Notes: generated by a model not told the origin, from the sequence alone. A stretch of 64,000 nt of DNA from Cognatilysobacter segetis (GCF_004359965.1 NZ_SMRQ01000008.1:1-64000), one strand, 5' to 3'. Shown: positions 18,255 through 27,087, counted from the stretch's first letter. Numbers and translations: made by a program.

Positions 18255-18769
18255 TTGGCGGCTTGATCCGGTGACTTGCTGGGCGCCGCCGACGAAGCGG
18301 CGGCACACGAACCGTCGACGGGCGAATCCGTCGAGGAATAGAGGAGCCGTTCGAACCCGCATCCGTCCCTCACGAAGGTGAGGCCGTTCGCGCCAATCGC
18401 CCGGAGCGTGCCGCCGTCAGGCAGTGCATCGCCGACCTTCAGATGCAGCGATTCGCGGCCGGATCCGGCGGCGACCAGGGCGATGGGTTCGGGAAGGCTC
18501 ATGATACCGATAAGTTTCCATGACGCCGCCTTAACAGTGGCGGCGCCGGCAGTCGCTCCCCAGATCGGCGCCGCACGCACCCGGCTGAACTCGGGTTCCG
18601 TGACGCGTGCCACGGCCTGCGGACCCGGTACCCGCCAGCCCCGCCGGGCCGCCGCGCCGGCGCCCGGCGATGCAGGCGGAATGATCGCCCCGATCGCGAG
18701 TCCGACCAGGGCGCCGCCCACCAGGGCGACCGCGATGCGGTGCCGCAGCACCCGTTCAAGGCGCGACAT
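18251..18769 (-). CDS. XpsN/GspC-like T2SS inner-membrane protein
   Basis: The protein has 172 aa with a single N-terminal helix (AVALVGGALVGLAIGAIIP) and a periplasmic HR/PilP-like domain: WKLIGIMSLPEPIALVAAG, then LHLKVGDALPDGGTLRAIG. This is the homology region by which GspC contacts the secretin. Its place between gspM and gspD matches xpsN of Xanthomonas. No other gspC is in the cluster and no PDZ domain is present, so it may be the minimal inner/outer membrane connector. It overlaps gspM by 14 bases and gspD by 4. Confidence 0.85.
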   Translation of the reverse strand: MSRLERVLRHRIAVALVGGALVGLAIGAIIPPASPGAGAAARRGWRVPGPQAVARVTEPEFSRVRAAPIWGATAGAATVKAASWKLIGIMSLPEPIALVAAGSGRESLHLKVGDALPDGGTLRAIGANGLTFVRDGCGFERLLYSSTDSPVDGSCAAASSAAPSKSPDQAAK

Positions 18770-19343
18770 CGCTTCCCCCGCCGATCCGATAGAAGAACAC
18801 CACGGTCAGTGAGAACGTGCGGTTCTCGCGGTTCAGCACGCTCGACTGCTCGATCACCGCGAGCCGCGACGAGGACTCGATCGCCTGCATCAGCTGCACC
18901 ACCTGCGCGGGGTCCGCCGCGCCCGACAGGACGACGGGCACCCGCCAGAGTCCGTGATTCCCCTCGACTTCCGCCGGCGGCTGCGTCGCGATCTGCACCT
19001 GTCCGCCGACGGCGGCGGCCCGGTCGCGTGCCCAGGCCTGCACCTCGGCCTCGGCGATGCCCGCCGTCGCGGCATGGCCGATCTGGGCCTGCAGGCCCTT
19101 GCGCAGGCGCGCCGCCGACTGAGCGCGTTCGAGCCACTCGGGCTGCCGCGCGAGCGCACGCAGGGAGCGCATTTCGGCAACCCGTTCGGCGTAATCCGAT
19201 GCCAGCCGACCGCGCAGGTCGATCAACGCGAGCAGCAGGTAGGCAGCCAGCAGCATCGCGATCAGCACGGCAGCGATGCCGAGGCGCGGATTCGACCGGA
19301 ACTGCCGCGCGATATCGTCGACGATACGTGGAACCGTTCTCAA
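18756..19343 (-). CDS. gspM: Type II secretion protein GspM
   Basis: The protein has 195 aa with a short cytoplasmic N-terminus, one membrane helix (IAAVLIAMLLAAYLLLALI, near residue 30), then a coiled-coil and a ferredoxin-like periplasmic domain. This is the GspM layout. Its partner GspL is encoded just upstream. The TTG start at 19343 overlaps the gspL stop (TTGA). No other start gives a correct N-terminus. Confidence 0.85.
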   Translation of the reverse strand: MRTVPRIVDDIARQFRSNPRLGIAAVLIAMLLAAYLLLALIDLRGRLASDYAERVAEMRSLRALARQPEWLERAQSAARLRKGLQAQIGHAATAGIAEAEVQAWARDRAAAVGGQVQIATQPPAEVEGNHGLWRVPVVLSGAADPAQVVQLMQAIESSSRLAVIEQSSVLNRENRTFSLTVVFFYRIGGGSDVAP

Positions 19344-20410
19344 GGCAGATCCCCCGCGACGGTGGCCTTGATGACCATTTCGTCCGGTCGTTGGCCAATG
19401 TTGACGCTCACGGCCTCGAGGTACGGCGAGTCCTCCAGCGTGCGCACGAGCGTCCGCGGATCGCCGCCCGGCAGCCTTACCGTGGCCTCGAGCGACGTCG
19501 GATCGGGCGTCCGCCACTCCAGAAGCGTCCAGCCGGCGGGCAGCATCTGCGTCAACGCGGCGAGCAGGCGAACCTGCCCGGCCGCGGGCCGCAGCGCCAG
19601 CAGGTCCGCCGCCATGCCGGCGTCGGCTTCCGCGGCGTCGCGTGCGACGCGGATCTCGTGGACGAGCTGTTCCTGTTTCTTGATCGCGCGCTCCAGGCCG
19701 GCCCGCTCCACGAGGATCCGCAGCATCGAGCCCGCCGGAACGCAGAGCACCGCCGCCGCGAGGGCCAGCGCGATCGGTGCGAGCGTGGCACGGTGGCGCG
19801 CGAAGTCGAGGGATGCCCCCGACTGGCGGCGCGTCCACGCCGCGTCCGCGAGCGGCGCCACTGCCGACGCCGGCAGTTCCGCGACGGCACCGAGCCCTGC
19901 GCCGCGCCGGAACATGTTCCAGATCGCCAGGTCGGGCGGCGCCGGCCACCAGACGCTGGCGGTGAGCAGCCCATTGCGCCACACGCGGCCTTCGACGCCT
20001 TCATCCATTTCGACGAGGTCGGCCCCGGCGTCGAGCGCTTGGCCCCGGAACAGCGATTCGGGCAGGAGGCGTCGCGGCAGACGCTCGCCGGACATCCGCG
20101 CAGGCTCGAGCACCGCGCCCGCCGACCAGGCCCAGACCATCACGCGGTCGCCGATCCATTCCGTGTGGAAGGACGGATCGGGGAACGGCGCCCAGCGCCG
20201 CGCTTGGCCCAACGCAAATGCCTTGCGACGCCCGGAGGGGACGCCGGCGCCATCCAGGACGGTGTAGGCGCTCAACCCACGCGCGACGATCCAGTCCCCC
20301 GCGCCGGTGCCGGCGCGGACCTGCGCGACACCGTCAAGGCGGCGAAGCTTCAGGCCGGGCGAAAATCGTCGCTGGACTCGCGCGGACCACGCCTTCAGCC
20401 GCTCGATCAT
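19340..20410 (-). CDS. gspL: Type II secretion protein GspL
   Basis: The protein has 356 aa from the ATG at 20410. An actin-like cytoplasmic half is followed by one helix (LAPIALALAAAVLCVPAGSM, near residue 210) and a periplasmic ferredoxin-like domain with a GDPRTLVRTLEDSPYLEAVSV segment. GspL recruits the GspE ATPase to the inner membrane. The start overlaps the end of gspK by 77 bases, which is unusually long in this cluster. A TTG at 20425 is another option. Confidence 0.85.
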   Translation of the reverse strand: MIERLKAWSARVQRRFSPGLKLRRLDGVAQVRAGTGAGDWIVARGLSAYTVLDGAGVPSGRRKAFALGQARRWAPFPDPSFHTEWIGDRVMVWAWSAGAVLEPARMSGERLPRRLLPESLFRGQALDAGADLVEMDEGVEGRVWRNGLLTASVWWPAPPDLAIWNMFRRGAGLGAVAELPASAVAPLADAAWTRRQSGASLDFARHRATLAPIALALAAAVLCVPAGSMLRILVERAGLERAIKKQEQLVHEIRVARDAAEADAGMAADLLALRPAAGQVRLLAALTQMLPAGWTLLEWRTPDPTSLEATVRLPGGDPRTLVRTLEDSPYLEAVSVNIGQRPDEMVIKATVAGDLP

Positions 20411-21413
20411 CGTTGGGAAGCGCAAATTCGTAATCCTCGCGCCAGGGCCGACCGCCCCGGTCGAACGGAGTCAGCGTCCAGTGCAGCACACGGGTGGCCC
20501 CTCCCCTGGGCGACGAAAGCGCCAAGGTGCCGGAGTCCATAGGATACAGGGACAGTAGACCTTCATCGCCGAGCGCGGCCCCGAGGACCTGGTACACCGA
20601 GGTCATGGAGGTGAAGGGCCTGAGCCTGCGGGCGTCGACGATGCGTTGGGCCATCGCGGCGTCGATGCCGGGAATGGACCGGAGGACTTCGGCGGACGCG
20701 GTGTTGGCATTGATCGAGGCGGACCGGACCGTCGTCAGCGTGCGCACCAGGTCGGCGTCGCTGATCCGCGCCAGCGCGAGGTCCCAGCCCATCACGCGCC
20801 GCAGCTCGAGCGGCGTCACAAGGGGCCGGTTCGTGGGCGGGCGACGCCGTTGCGACGCGTAGCCGTCCTGCTCCGCACTGTTGAGCCGGTAGAGATCGTC
20901 GGGATCCTGATAGTCGGCCAGCAGATTGGCGAGCCTCACGGCGGCGGCGGCCTCCGGCTTTCCGGTGGAATCCAGGTAACGCTCGATCGAAGACGCCGGC
21001 ACCCAGTTGACGGGCAGCCGGCCGCGGTCGTCCTGCAGGGCGAAGCGGACCTCGCCCGACCCGGCGTACAGACTGCCGTCCAGCGTGATCTCGTTGCCGA
21101 CCGGCATCAGCGACAGCGCACCCGCGTCATCGCCTGCCCCCGCCGCGACGCGCTCGTCTTCGCTGAGCGCCACCCGGCTGTCGACGGTGAGTCCGCCGAA
21201 GGTGCGGCGCTGGGTGAGCAGCAGGTAGGTGACGGACGCGCGCGTGTCGGCCATGTCCAACGCATCGAGCATCGCCTGCTGGCGATCGCTTTCCTCGTCC
21301 CGCAACCGCTGCACGGTCACCGCAACGCCCGACGCGAGCAGCGACAGGATGACCAGGATCCCCAGCACGAGGACGAGGATGAATCCGCCCTGGGACGAAC
21401 GCCCGCGACTCAT
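20334..21413 (-). CDS. gspK: Type II secretion minor pseudopilin GspK
   Basis: The protein has 359 aa, the size expected for the largest minor pseudopilin. The prepilin peptidase site is SQGG/FILVLVLGILVILSL near residue 10, and Glu at +5 of the pilin consensus is absent as is usual in GspK. The long globular domain includes SINANTASAEVLRSIPGID, a GspK helix-hairpin-helix-like repeat. It caps the pseudopilus tip with GspI and GspJ. The ATG overlaps the gspJ stop (ATGA). Confidence 0.92.
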   Translation of the reverse strand: MSRGRSSQGGFILVLVLGILVILSLLASGVAVTVQRLRDEESDRQQAMLDALDMADTRASVTYLLLTQRRTFGGLTVDSRVALSEDERVAAGAGDDAGALSLMPVGNEITLDGSLYAGSGEVRFALQDDRGRLPVNWVPASSIERYLDSTGKPEAAAAVRLANLLADYQDPDDLYRLNSAEQDGYASQRRRPPTNRPLVTPLELRRVMGWDLALARISDADLVRTLTTVRSASINANTASAEVLRSIPGIDAAMAQRIVDARRLRPFTSMTSVYQVLGAALGDEGLLSLYPMDSGTLALSSPRGGATRVLHWTLTPFDRGGRPWREDYEFALPNDDRAAEGVVRASPATIFARPEASPP

Positions 21414-21973
21414 TCGCGTTCCATCTCGAACACGTCCTTGCGCGGCTCGAGCGGCCCGAGCACCGAAGCGAGCTCGACCTGGCCATCGCGCAGCAGCGCG
21501 ACGGACGCCGGCAGCGGTGTCTGCGCCCCGAGCGCCGGAGGCCATTGCCGGGACGTCTCGCCGTTCGCGGCGTAGTACAGGAAGCCGGGCGCTTCGGCCG
21601 CCTCGATCGGCGCCGACCAGCGCACCTGCCCGTCCTCGGAATATTCGAGCGCCCACCGATCGCCGTCGCGTTTGAAGGCCCACTCGACGTCGGCCGGTGC
21701 ACCCGGCGTTCCGAACAGGGGATTCAGCGTGGTCGCCACCAGCCGTTCCGTGGTTCCCCGCAGCGGCGCGCCATCGACGGCCACCAGCCCGTGGATGCTG
21801 TCGGTGAACCACGCCTGCACCAGCGCGCGACGGTCGATGCCCGCGGCCTGCGCGGCCACGCGCTCGCGAGCGATGCGGTACGTGCCGAGCATCTGGAAAA
21901 GTGCAGCGGTCGTCAGGGAGACGATCACCAGCACCACCAGGGTCTCCATGAGCGTGAAACCCCGCGGGCGCAT
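21410..21973 (-). CDS. gspJ: Type II secretion minor pseudopilin GspJ
   Basis: The protein has 187 aa. The class 3 signal is MRPRG/FTLMETLVVLVIVSL with Glu at mature position 5. The rest is a beta-rich globular domain, as expected for GspJ. It forms the GspI-J-K tip complex of the pseudopilus. The ATG shares a base with the gspI stop (TGATG). Confidence 0.92.
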   Translation of the reverse strand: MRPRGFTLMETLVVLVIVSLTTAALFQMLGTYRIARERVAAQAAGIDRRALVQAWFTDSIHGLVAVDGAPLRGTTERLVATTLNPLFGTPGAPADVEWAFKRDGDRWALEYSEDGQVRWSAPIEAAEAPGFLYYAANGETSRQWPPALGAQTPLPASVALLRDGQVELASVLGPLEPRKDVFEMERE

Positions 21974-22398
21974 CAGAGATCGTCGTCCGGGTTGCCACCG
22001 ACGTCGCGGTACCCCACCTGGCGCACGTCGAATGCGTCGACCTCACGCCCTTCTCTGAGCACCCGCACGTGCAGCTGGTACAGGCCGACCAGGAACGGGG
22101 TGGCCACGCCGACCTGCGTCACCGCGCGCCGCGGCGGCGCGACAGCCCGTGCAGCCCATTCGATGCGCAGGTCGCCGGCTGCGCGGCTGCCCGTGGCGTC
22201 CTGCATCGGATTCACCCGCCTGACCGCGTCCAGGGCGGCCGTCATGAGGGCCGAGCGTTCGCGACTTGCCTGCACCCGTTCCAGAGCCTGGATGTTGGTC
22301 GCGAGCCATCCATACAGGGCCACCGCGCCGAGGCTGAAGATCACCAGTGCGACGATGGCCTCCAGCAGGGTGAAGCCCGCCGAGCGAGACCGGCTCAC
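21973..22398 (-). CDS. gspI: Type II secretion minor pseudopilin GspI
   Basis: The protein has 141 aa from a GTG start that overlaps the gspH stop (GTGA). The prepilin site is RSAG/FTLLEAIVALVIFSL with Glu5. GspI is the core of the tip complex with GspJ and GspK. Start choice follows the usual short basic leader of prepilins; a longer frame exists upstream but overlaps gspH. Confidence 0.9.
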   Translation of the reverse strand: MSRSRSAGFTLLEAIVALVIFSLGAVALYGWLATNIQALERVQASRERSALMTAALDAVRRVNPMQDATGSRAAGDLRIEWAARAVAPPRRAVTQVGVATPFLVGLYQLHVRVLREGREVDAFDVRQVGYRDVGGNPDDDL

Positions 22399-22793
22399 TG
22401 CGCCACCTCGGTGTCGCAGAACGGCGCGGCCGCACGGATCGTCCACTCGCGGGCGCCGCGACGCAGAACGACGTCACCGCCTTCGCAGTAGCCGTTGCCC
22501 TGGACGCTCCACGGTTTCGGCACGGACACCGCCCACTCGTCGTCGAGCTCGAACGGGAGCCGAGTGCCATCGGCTCCCAGCGCGATGCTGCGCCCCGACG
22601 TGCGAGCGCGCATCGGAAGCCCCTGGACCTGGTCGCGCAGTCGGTCGACCGTGTCGCGCGATCGCCAGCTCTCGATGCCGTTGAGCAGGCTCGGCGCCGC
22701 CAGCGCGGCCGCCAGGCCCATGATCGTCAGCACGACCACGAGCTCCAGCAGCGTGAAGCCGGACGCGCTAGCGGGACGGCAGGCGGCCGACAT
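22395..22793 (-). CDS. gspH: Type II secretion minor pseudopilin GspH
   Basis: The protein has 132 aa. The prepilin signal is RPASASG/FTLLELVVVLTIMGL with Glu5, followed by a GspH-type globular domain with two Cys near the C-terminus (GYCEGGD and PFCDTE). It lies at the pseudopilus between the GspG shaft and the tip. Its ATG at 22793 overlaps the end of gspG by 26 bases; an in-frame ATG at 22799 is an alternative. Confidence 0.9.
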   Translation of the reverse strand: MSAACRPASASGFTLLELVVVLTIMGLAAALAAPSLLNGIESWRSRDTVDRLRDQVQGLPMRARTSGRSIALGADGTRLPFELDDEWAVSVPKPWSVQGNGYCEGGDVVLRRGAREWTIRAAAPFCDTEVAQ

Positions 22794-23211
22794 CGGCATC
22801 GTTGCCCTCGCCGCCCGGCTTGCCGTCGGCGCCGTACGACCACAGCGCGAAGGGCTGCGTGCCGCTCGCCGTCGGCTCGTACTGGTAGGCATTGCCCCAC
22901 GGATCCTCGGGCAGGCCTTCCTCGAGGTAGGGGCCGGCCCACCGCTTCGCGGCCTTGGGATCCGCGGGACGCTCGGCCAGGATGCCGAGTCCTTCCTCCT
23001 TGGTCGGCAGCCTGCCCAGGTCGAGACGCAGCGTCTGCACCGCACCGCCGAGCATCTTGACCTGCGTGTTCGCGGTCTGGACCTTCGCCTTCTCCGCCTG
23101 GCCGAACAGGCGGGGCCCGACGAGGCCCATGATCAGGCCGATGATGACCAGCACCACGATCATCTCCAGCAGGGTGAAACCGGACTGGCGGTTGGTTCGC
23201 ATCACTTTCAT
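22768..23211 (-). CDS. gspG: Type II secretion major pseudopilin GspG
   Basis: The protein has 147 aa. The prepilin site is NRQSG/FTLLEMIVVLVIIGL. The conserved GspG C-terminal half includes LPTKEEGLGIL, WAGPYLEE and DPWGNAYQYE, with calcium-site-like GADGKPGGEGNDAD at its end. It builds the pseudopilus shaft that drives substrates through GspD. The ATG at 23211 (MKVMRTNR) gives a normal length leader. Confidence 0.96.
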   Translation of the reverse strand: MKVMRTNRQSGFTLLEMIVVLVIIGLIMGLVGPRLFGQAEKAKVQTANTQVKMLGGAVQTLRLDLGRLPTKEEGLGILAERPADPKAAKRWAGPYLEEGLPEDPWGNAYQYEPTASGTQPFALWSYGADGKPGGEGNDADVGRLPSR

Positions 23212-23221
23212 TGAAGCCTCA

Positions 23222-24421
23222 TCAGATGGCGAGATCGTTGGCGCTGGTGATCGCGAGGATGACACCGAGGATGATCGTGCCGATCACGGAGCCGATCACC
23301 AGAATCGCGGCGGGTTCCATCAGGATCAGGACCCGCTTCATCCGGCTGCGCCCTGACTCCTCGTAAAGCTTCGCGAGCGACCCGAGCATCGCCGCCAGGC
23401 GGCCGGAGCGCTCGCCGACCCGCACCAGGTTGTATGCGGTCGCGGTCATTACCTCGTGGTCTTCGAGCGCATCGGCGAGGCCGCTGCCGCCGCGTACCGC
23501 GCGTGCCACTTCGTCGAAGTGGGCGCGGCGCGACGGGATCGCCACGCCACCCCGCGCGAGCTCGAGCGCGCGCAGCAGGGGAACACGGTTGCCCAGCAGC
23601 GCCGCGAGTACCTTGGCCCAGCGCGCGGTGTCGGACTCGACGATCCACGGCCCGATGATCGGCAGTCGCGCAGCGCCTTCCAGCGCGCGCTCCCGTACGC
23701 CCGGGTTGCGGAAGGCCACGACGGCGCCGCCGATCACCGCCGCCAGGCCGCCCAGCGCGAGAACGAAATGGCTGCGGAACCAGACGCCGGTGCCGAGAAC
23801 GGCCCACGCCAGGAACGGGAGATCGTCCGCACGCTTGAGCAGCGTGGCGAACTTGGGGACCACGAAAACGAACATGATCGAAACCGCGAGCGCGCCGGCA
23901 GCGACGAGCACCGCGGGATAGATCATGGCGTTGCGCATCTCGGCGCGGAGGCGGTGCTCGTAGTCCATCTGCGCCGCGGCGTCCGCAAGCGCGCGGCCGA
24001 GTTCGCCGGTCATCTCGCCGGCCTTGGCCAGCTGTCCCACGTAAGTCGGCATGGGCAGGCCGCTGCCGACCAGCGCGGTCGAAAACGCCTGGCCCCGCTG
24101 CAGTTCGCGCGAGATGACGGCGAATGCTTCACGCACGCGCGGGTGCGCGGAGGAGAGCGACTGCGACTGGACCGATTCCGCGATCGCCACGCCGGACAGG
24201 AGCATCGTCGACAGTTCCTGCAGGGCAAGCATCACGTCGGCATGGCCGAGCGATCGCTGGCGCGCAAGGCGCCCCTTGGCGACGCCCTCCTCATCGACCG
24301 TGACGACCGTCAGGCCGCGGCGCTCGAGCTGGCGTGCCGCCGCGCGATCGCTGGGTGCGCGCAGCACCCCTTCGATGGGCCGTCCCTCGGTGTTGATCGC
24401 CTGGTAAGCGAAACGCCTCAC
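23222..24421 (-). CDS. gspF: Type II secretion inner-membrane platform protein GspF
   Basis: The protein has 399 aa. The first ~60 residues carry a cytoplasmic GspF N-terminal domain (FAYQAINTEGRPIEGVLRA). Two tandem GspF domains with three membrane helices follow (near residues 165, 215 and 370), with a GERSGRLAAML repeat motif. It is the platform on which GspE works. It starts with GTG at 24421, one base after the gspE stop codon. Confidence 0.95.
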   Translation of the reverse strand: MRRFAYQAINTEGRPIEGVLRAPSDRAAARQLERRGLTVVTVDEEGVAKGRLARQRSLGHADVMLALQELSTMLLSGVAIAESVQSQSLSSAHPRVREAFAVISRELQRGQAFSTALVGSGLPMPTYVGQLAKAGEMTGELGRALADAAAQMDYEHRLRAEMRNAMIYPAVLVAAGALAVSIMFVFVVPKFATLLKRADDLPFLAWAVLGTGVWFRSHFVLALGGLAAVIGGAVVAFRNPGVRERALEGAARLPIIGPWIVESDTARWAKVLAALLGNRVPLLRALELARGGVAIPSRRAHFDEVARAVRGGSGLADALEDHEVMTATAYNLVRVGERSGRLAAMLGSLAKLYEESGRSRMKRVLILMEPAAILVIGSVIGTIILGVILAITSANDLAI

Positions 24422-24422
24422 G

Positions 24423-26114
24423 TCAGGTACCCGTCACCCGAAGCACTTCCTCGAAGGTGGTCTGCCCGCGCCAGGCCTTGAGGAGCCCGTCCTCGCGCAG
24501 CGAACGATGACCCTGCGACCGGGCGAGCGCCTTCATTTCATTGACGCTCGCGCGCCGCACGATGAGGTCCTGCATCGGCTCCGTGACCGGAATCATCTCG
24601 TAGATGCCCAGGCGGCCGCGGTAGCCCGTGCCCATGCAGGCCGGGCAACCGACGGCCTCGCGCCAGTCGGCGGCTTGGCCGGGCAGCACGCGCGCGGCGA
24701 TCGGCCCGGCCTCGTGCTCGAGGGTGCGCGCGACGGCAGCCGGGCGCGAGCAGGCCGGGCACAGCCGGCGCACGAGCCGCTGCGCCTGGACGGCCCGGAC
24801 AGGCGTCGCCACGAGGAACGGCTCCACGCCCATGTCGATCAAGCGCGTGAACGCGCTGATCGCATCGTTCGTATGCAGCGTCGACAGCACCAGGTGGCCG
24901 GTGAGCGCGGCCTGGACGGCGATCTCGGCCGTTTCGAGGTCGCGGATTTCGCCGATCATGATGACGTCGGGGTCCTGGCGCAGGATCGACCGCAGCGCAT
25001 TGGCGAAGCTGAGGCCGATGTCCGAATGCGCCTGGACCTGCGTGATGCCGGGAATCTGGAACTCGACCGGATCCTCGACGGTGATGATCTTCTTGAGCCC
25101 GTCGTTCGCCGCGGCGAGCGCGCCGTAGAGCGTCGTCGACTTGCCCGAGCCGGTCGGACCGGTGACCAGCACGATGCCGTGCGCCTCCGACGTCCAGTCC
25201 CGCATCATCGCCAGGTGGTCCTGCTCGAAGCCCAGGCGCTCGAGTTCGAGCTCGCGCCGTTCCTTGGGGAGCAGACGCATGACGATCGATTCGCCATGCA
25301 CCCCCGGCAATGCCGACATTCGGACGTCCATCTCCTGGCCGCCGACACGGGCGGACAACCGTCCGTCCTGCGGAAGCCGCCGCTCGGCGATGTCCATGCC
25401 GGAGATCAGCTTGAGCCGCGAGGCCACGGCGTCGTAGCGCTGGCGCGGCAGGTTGAGCCGCGTGTGCAGTACGCCGTCGATGCGGAACCGAACCGCGAAC
25501 TCATGCTCCTGCGGCTCGAGATGGATGTCGGACGAGCGTTGCTCGACGGCCTGCGCGAGCAGGTTGTTGACCAGCTCGACGACCGGCGCCTCCTCGGCCA
25601 TCTCCCGGAGGTGGTCGACGTCGGTGCCGGACGGCGTCTCGGCGGCCGACCGCGCGAGCGCATCGAGGAGGCGGTCGAGGTCCTGCGCGCGGCACAGCGC
25701 CATGCGGACCGCGCGGCCGGGAAAGGCATGGCGCAAGGCGTCGCCCAGGGCGGGATGAAGCGGATCGCGGGCCGTGCACCAGAGTTCGCCGGCGTCGTCG
25801 CTCCACAGCAGGACCTGCTGGTCCAGGGACCAATCCAGGCCGGGCGGAGCGAGCGCGGCGGTGGCGCGCACCAGCGCGATGTCGGGGAGCGGCACGTCCT
25901 GGCCGACGACCGGCATGCCGAGTTGCGCTGCCAGCACCTGCAGGAGGTTGTCCTCGCTCACCGCACCCAGGCGCGTCAGCACGTTGCCGAGCCGACCGCC
26001 CAGCTGGTCCTGCACCGCCAGCGCGCGTTCGATGTCGGCCTCGGCGGCGAGCTGGCGTTCGAGGAGCAACTCGCCCAGTCGACGCAGCGAAGGCTCGGCG
26101 AGATCAGAGGACAT
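24423..26114 (-). CDS. gspE: Type II secretion ATPase GspE
   Basis: The protein has 563 aa. The N-terminal MshEN-like domain holds LGELLLERQ. It then shows Walker A GPTGSGKST (near residue 320), an Asp box, Walker B-like MIGEIRDLETA, and the zinc-binding Cys4 pair RLCPACSRP (near 450) and VGCPACMG (near 490). It is the cytoplasmic ATPase that powers pseudopilus assembly. Its ATG overlaps the end of the Wzm-like permease gene by 11 bases, tying the T2SS to the glycan exporter. Confidence 0.96.
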   Translation of the reverse strand: MSSDLAEPSLRRLGELLLERQLAAEADIERALAVQDQLGGRLGNVLTRLGAVSEDNLLQVLAAQLGMPVVGQDVPLPDIALVRATAALAPPGLDWSLDQQVLLWSDDAGELWCTARDPLHPALGDALRHAFPGRAVRMALCRAQDLDRLLDALARSAAETPSGTDVDHLREMAEEAPVVELVNNLLAQAVEQRSSDIHLEPQEHEFAVRFRIDGVLHTRLNLPRQRYDAVASRLKLISGMDIAERRLPQDGRLSARVGGQEMDVRMSALPGVHGESIVMRLLPKERRELELERLGFEQDHLAMMRDWTSEAHGIVLVTGPTGSGKSTTLYGALAAANDGLKKIITVEDPVEFQIPGITQVQAHSDIGLSFANALRSILRQDPDVIMIGEIRDLETAEIAVQAALTGHLVLSTLHTNDAISAFTRLIDMGVEPFLVATPVRAVQAQRLVRRLCPACSRPAAVARTLEHEAGPIAARVLPGQAADWREAVGCPACMGTGYRGRLGIYEMIPVTEPMQDLIVRRASVNEMKALARSQGHRSLREDGLLKAWRGQTTFEEVLRVTGT

Positions 26115-26940
26115 CCGCGAATCCGGTTCTCAACAGGTGGAACACGCGCCGCCCCGCGAAGAACAGCGCGAACGATGCAAGCGTATAGAGCGACAGCATG
26201 CCCCAATCGGGCCACGCATGTTCGAACAGCACCCGACGCGCCTGCTCGATGGGCACCGTCACGGGATTCAGGAGGAGCCAGCCTTGCAGCGCGGCGGGCA
26301 TGGCGCTGCGCGGATAAAAGACCGGCCCCAGGAACATCAGCATCATGAGCAACGGGCCGACCGCTTGCGCGAGGTCGCGGACGTAAACGCCGAGCGCCGC
26401 CAGGATCCAGACCAGGCCGAGCACCGCGGGGACGAGGGGAAGGACCACGAGCGGAAAGGCGAGCTGTGTCAGCGACAGCCCGCCGCCCCAGATCGCGTTC
26501 ACCAGAACGAGGAGCACCAGGCCCACCGCGGTGTGGAACGCGGCCGTCAGCACATCGACCCAGCCCAGCACTTCCAGCGGAAACACGACCTTCGTCACGT
26601 AATTGGGCTGGGAGACGACGACCAGCGGTGCCCGGGCCACCGCTTCGGCGAGAAAGCCGTGCAGCAGCATGCCCGTGAGCAACCGAAGGGCGAACCCCGC
26701 CATGCCGCCTTCGTGCGGTGCCGTCGGCCACCGGGCCGGGAGGACCACGCCGAAGACGAGCGTGTAGACCCCCAGCATCAGCAAGGGGGTGGCCACCGCC
26801 CAGAAGTAGCCCAGCAGCGATCCCCGGTAGCGCCCCGCGAGCTCGCGCCGGGTCAGCACCATCACGAGTTGGCGGTCCCGCCAGAAGCCCGGACGGGCCA
26901 TGCGTGGCGGGGCTTCCGGTACGGCCGTGGAGCTGGTCAA
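26104..26940 (-). CDS. ABC-2 type polysaccharide/O-antigen exporter permease (Wzm-like)
   Basis: The protein has 278 aa from a TTG start at 26940 with AGGA upstream. ATG 26901 (MARPGFWRD) is an alternative. It has six hydrophobic helices and the family opening VLTRRELAGRYRGSLLGYFWA. The late segment PVFYPRSAMPAALQGWLLLNPVT is typical of O-antigen permeases. It pairs with the Wzt-like ATPase encoded at 30608, beyond the surface protein gene and on the opposite strand. It is the first gene of the train that runs into gspE, so a promoter should lie in 26941-27060. Confidence 0.88.
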   Translation of the reverse strand: MTSSTAVPEAPPRMARPGFWRDRQLVMVLTRRELAGRYRGSLLGYFWAVATPLLMLGVYTLVFGVVLPARWPTAPHEGGMAGFALRLLTGMLLHGFLAEAVARAPLVVVSQPNYVTKVVFPLEVLGWVDVLTAAFHTAVGLVLLVLVNAIWGGGLSLTQLAFPLVVLPLVPAVLGLVWILAALGVYVRDLAQAVGPLLMMLMFLGPVFYPRSAMPAALQGWLLLNPVTVPIEQARRVLFEHAWPDWGMLSLYTLASFALFFAGRRVFHLLRTGFADVL

Positions 26941-27058
26941 GGGGGCATTCCTGGGCGTCGGGCGCGCAAGTCTAAGGCTCGGGCAGAACGGCCGAGCAGT
27001 CACTCCGCGTTCACCGAAATGCCCTTCTCCTGTCTAGGAACGGTTCAGTCTCGTCGCG

Positions 27059-27087
27059 TTGACGTTAACTAAACGCTGGGTTAACTT
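27059..27087 (+). promoter_or_regulatory. Candidate sigma-70 promoter with twin GTTAAC sites upstream of the surface protein gene
   Basis: TTGACG (27059-27064) and TAACTT (27082-27087) are spaced by 17 bases. Two GTTAAC palindromes (27064-27069 and 27080-27085) lie 16 bases apart start to start and overlap the -35 end and the -10, so a repressor or activator could act there. The start of transcription would be near 27094, giving a leader of about 190 nt. Confidence 0.5.
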
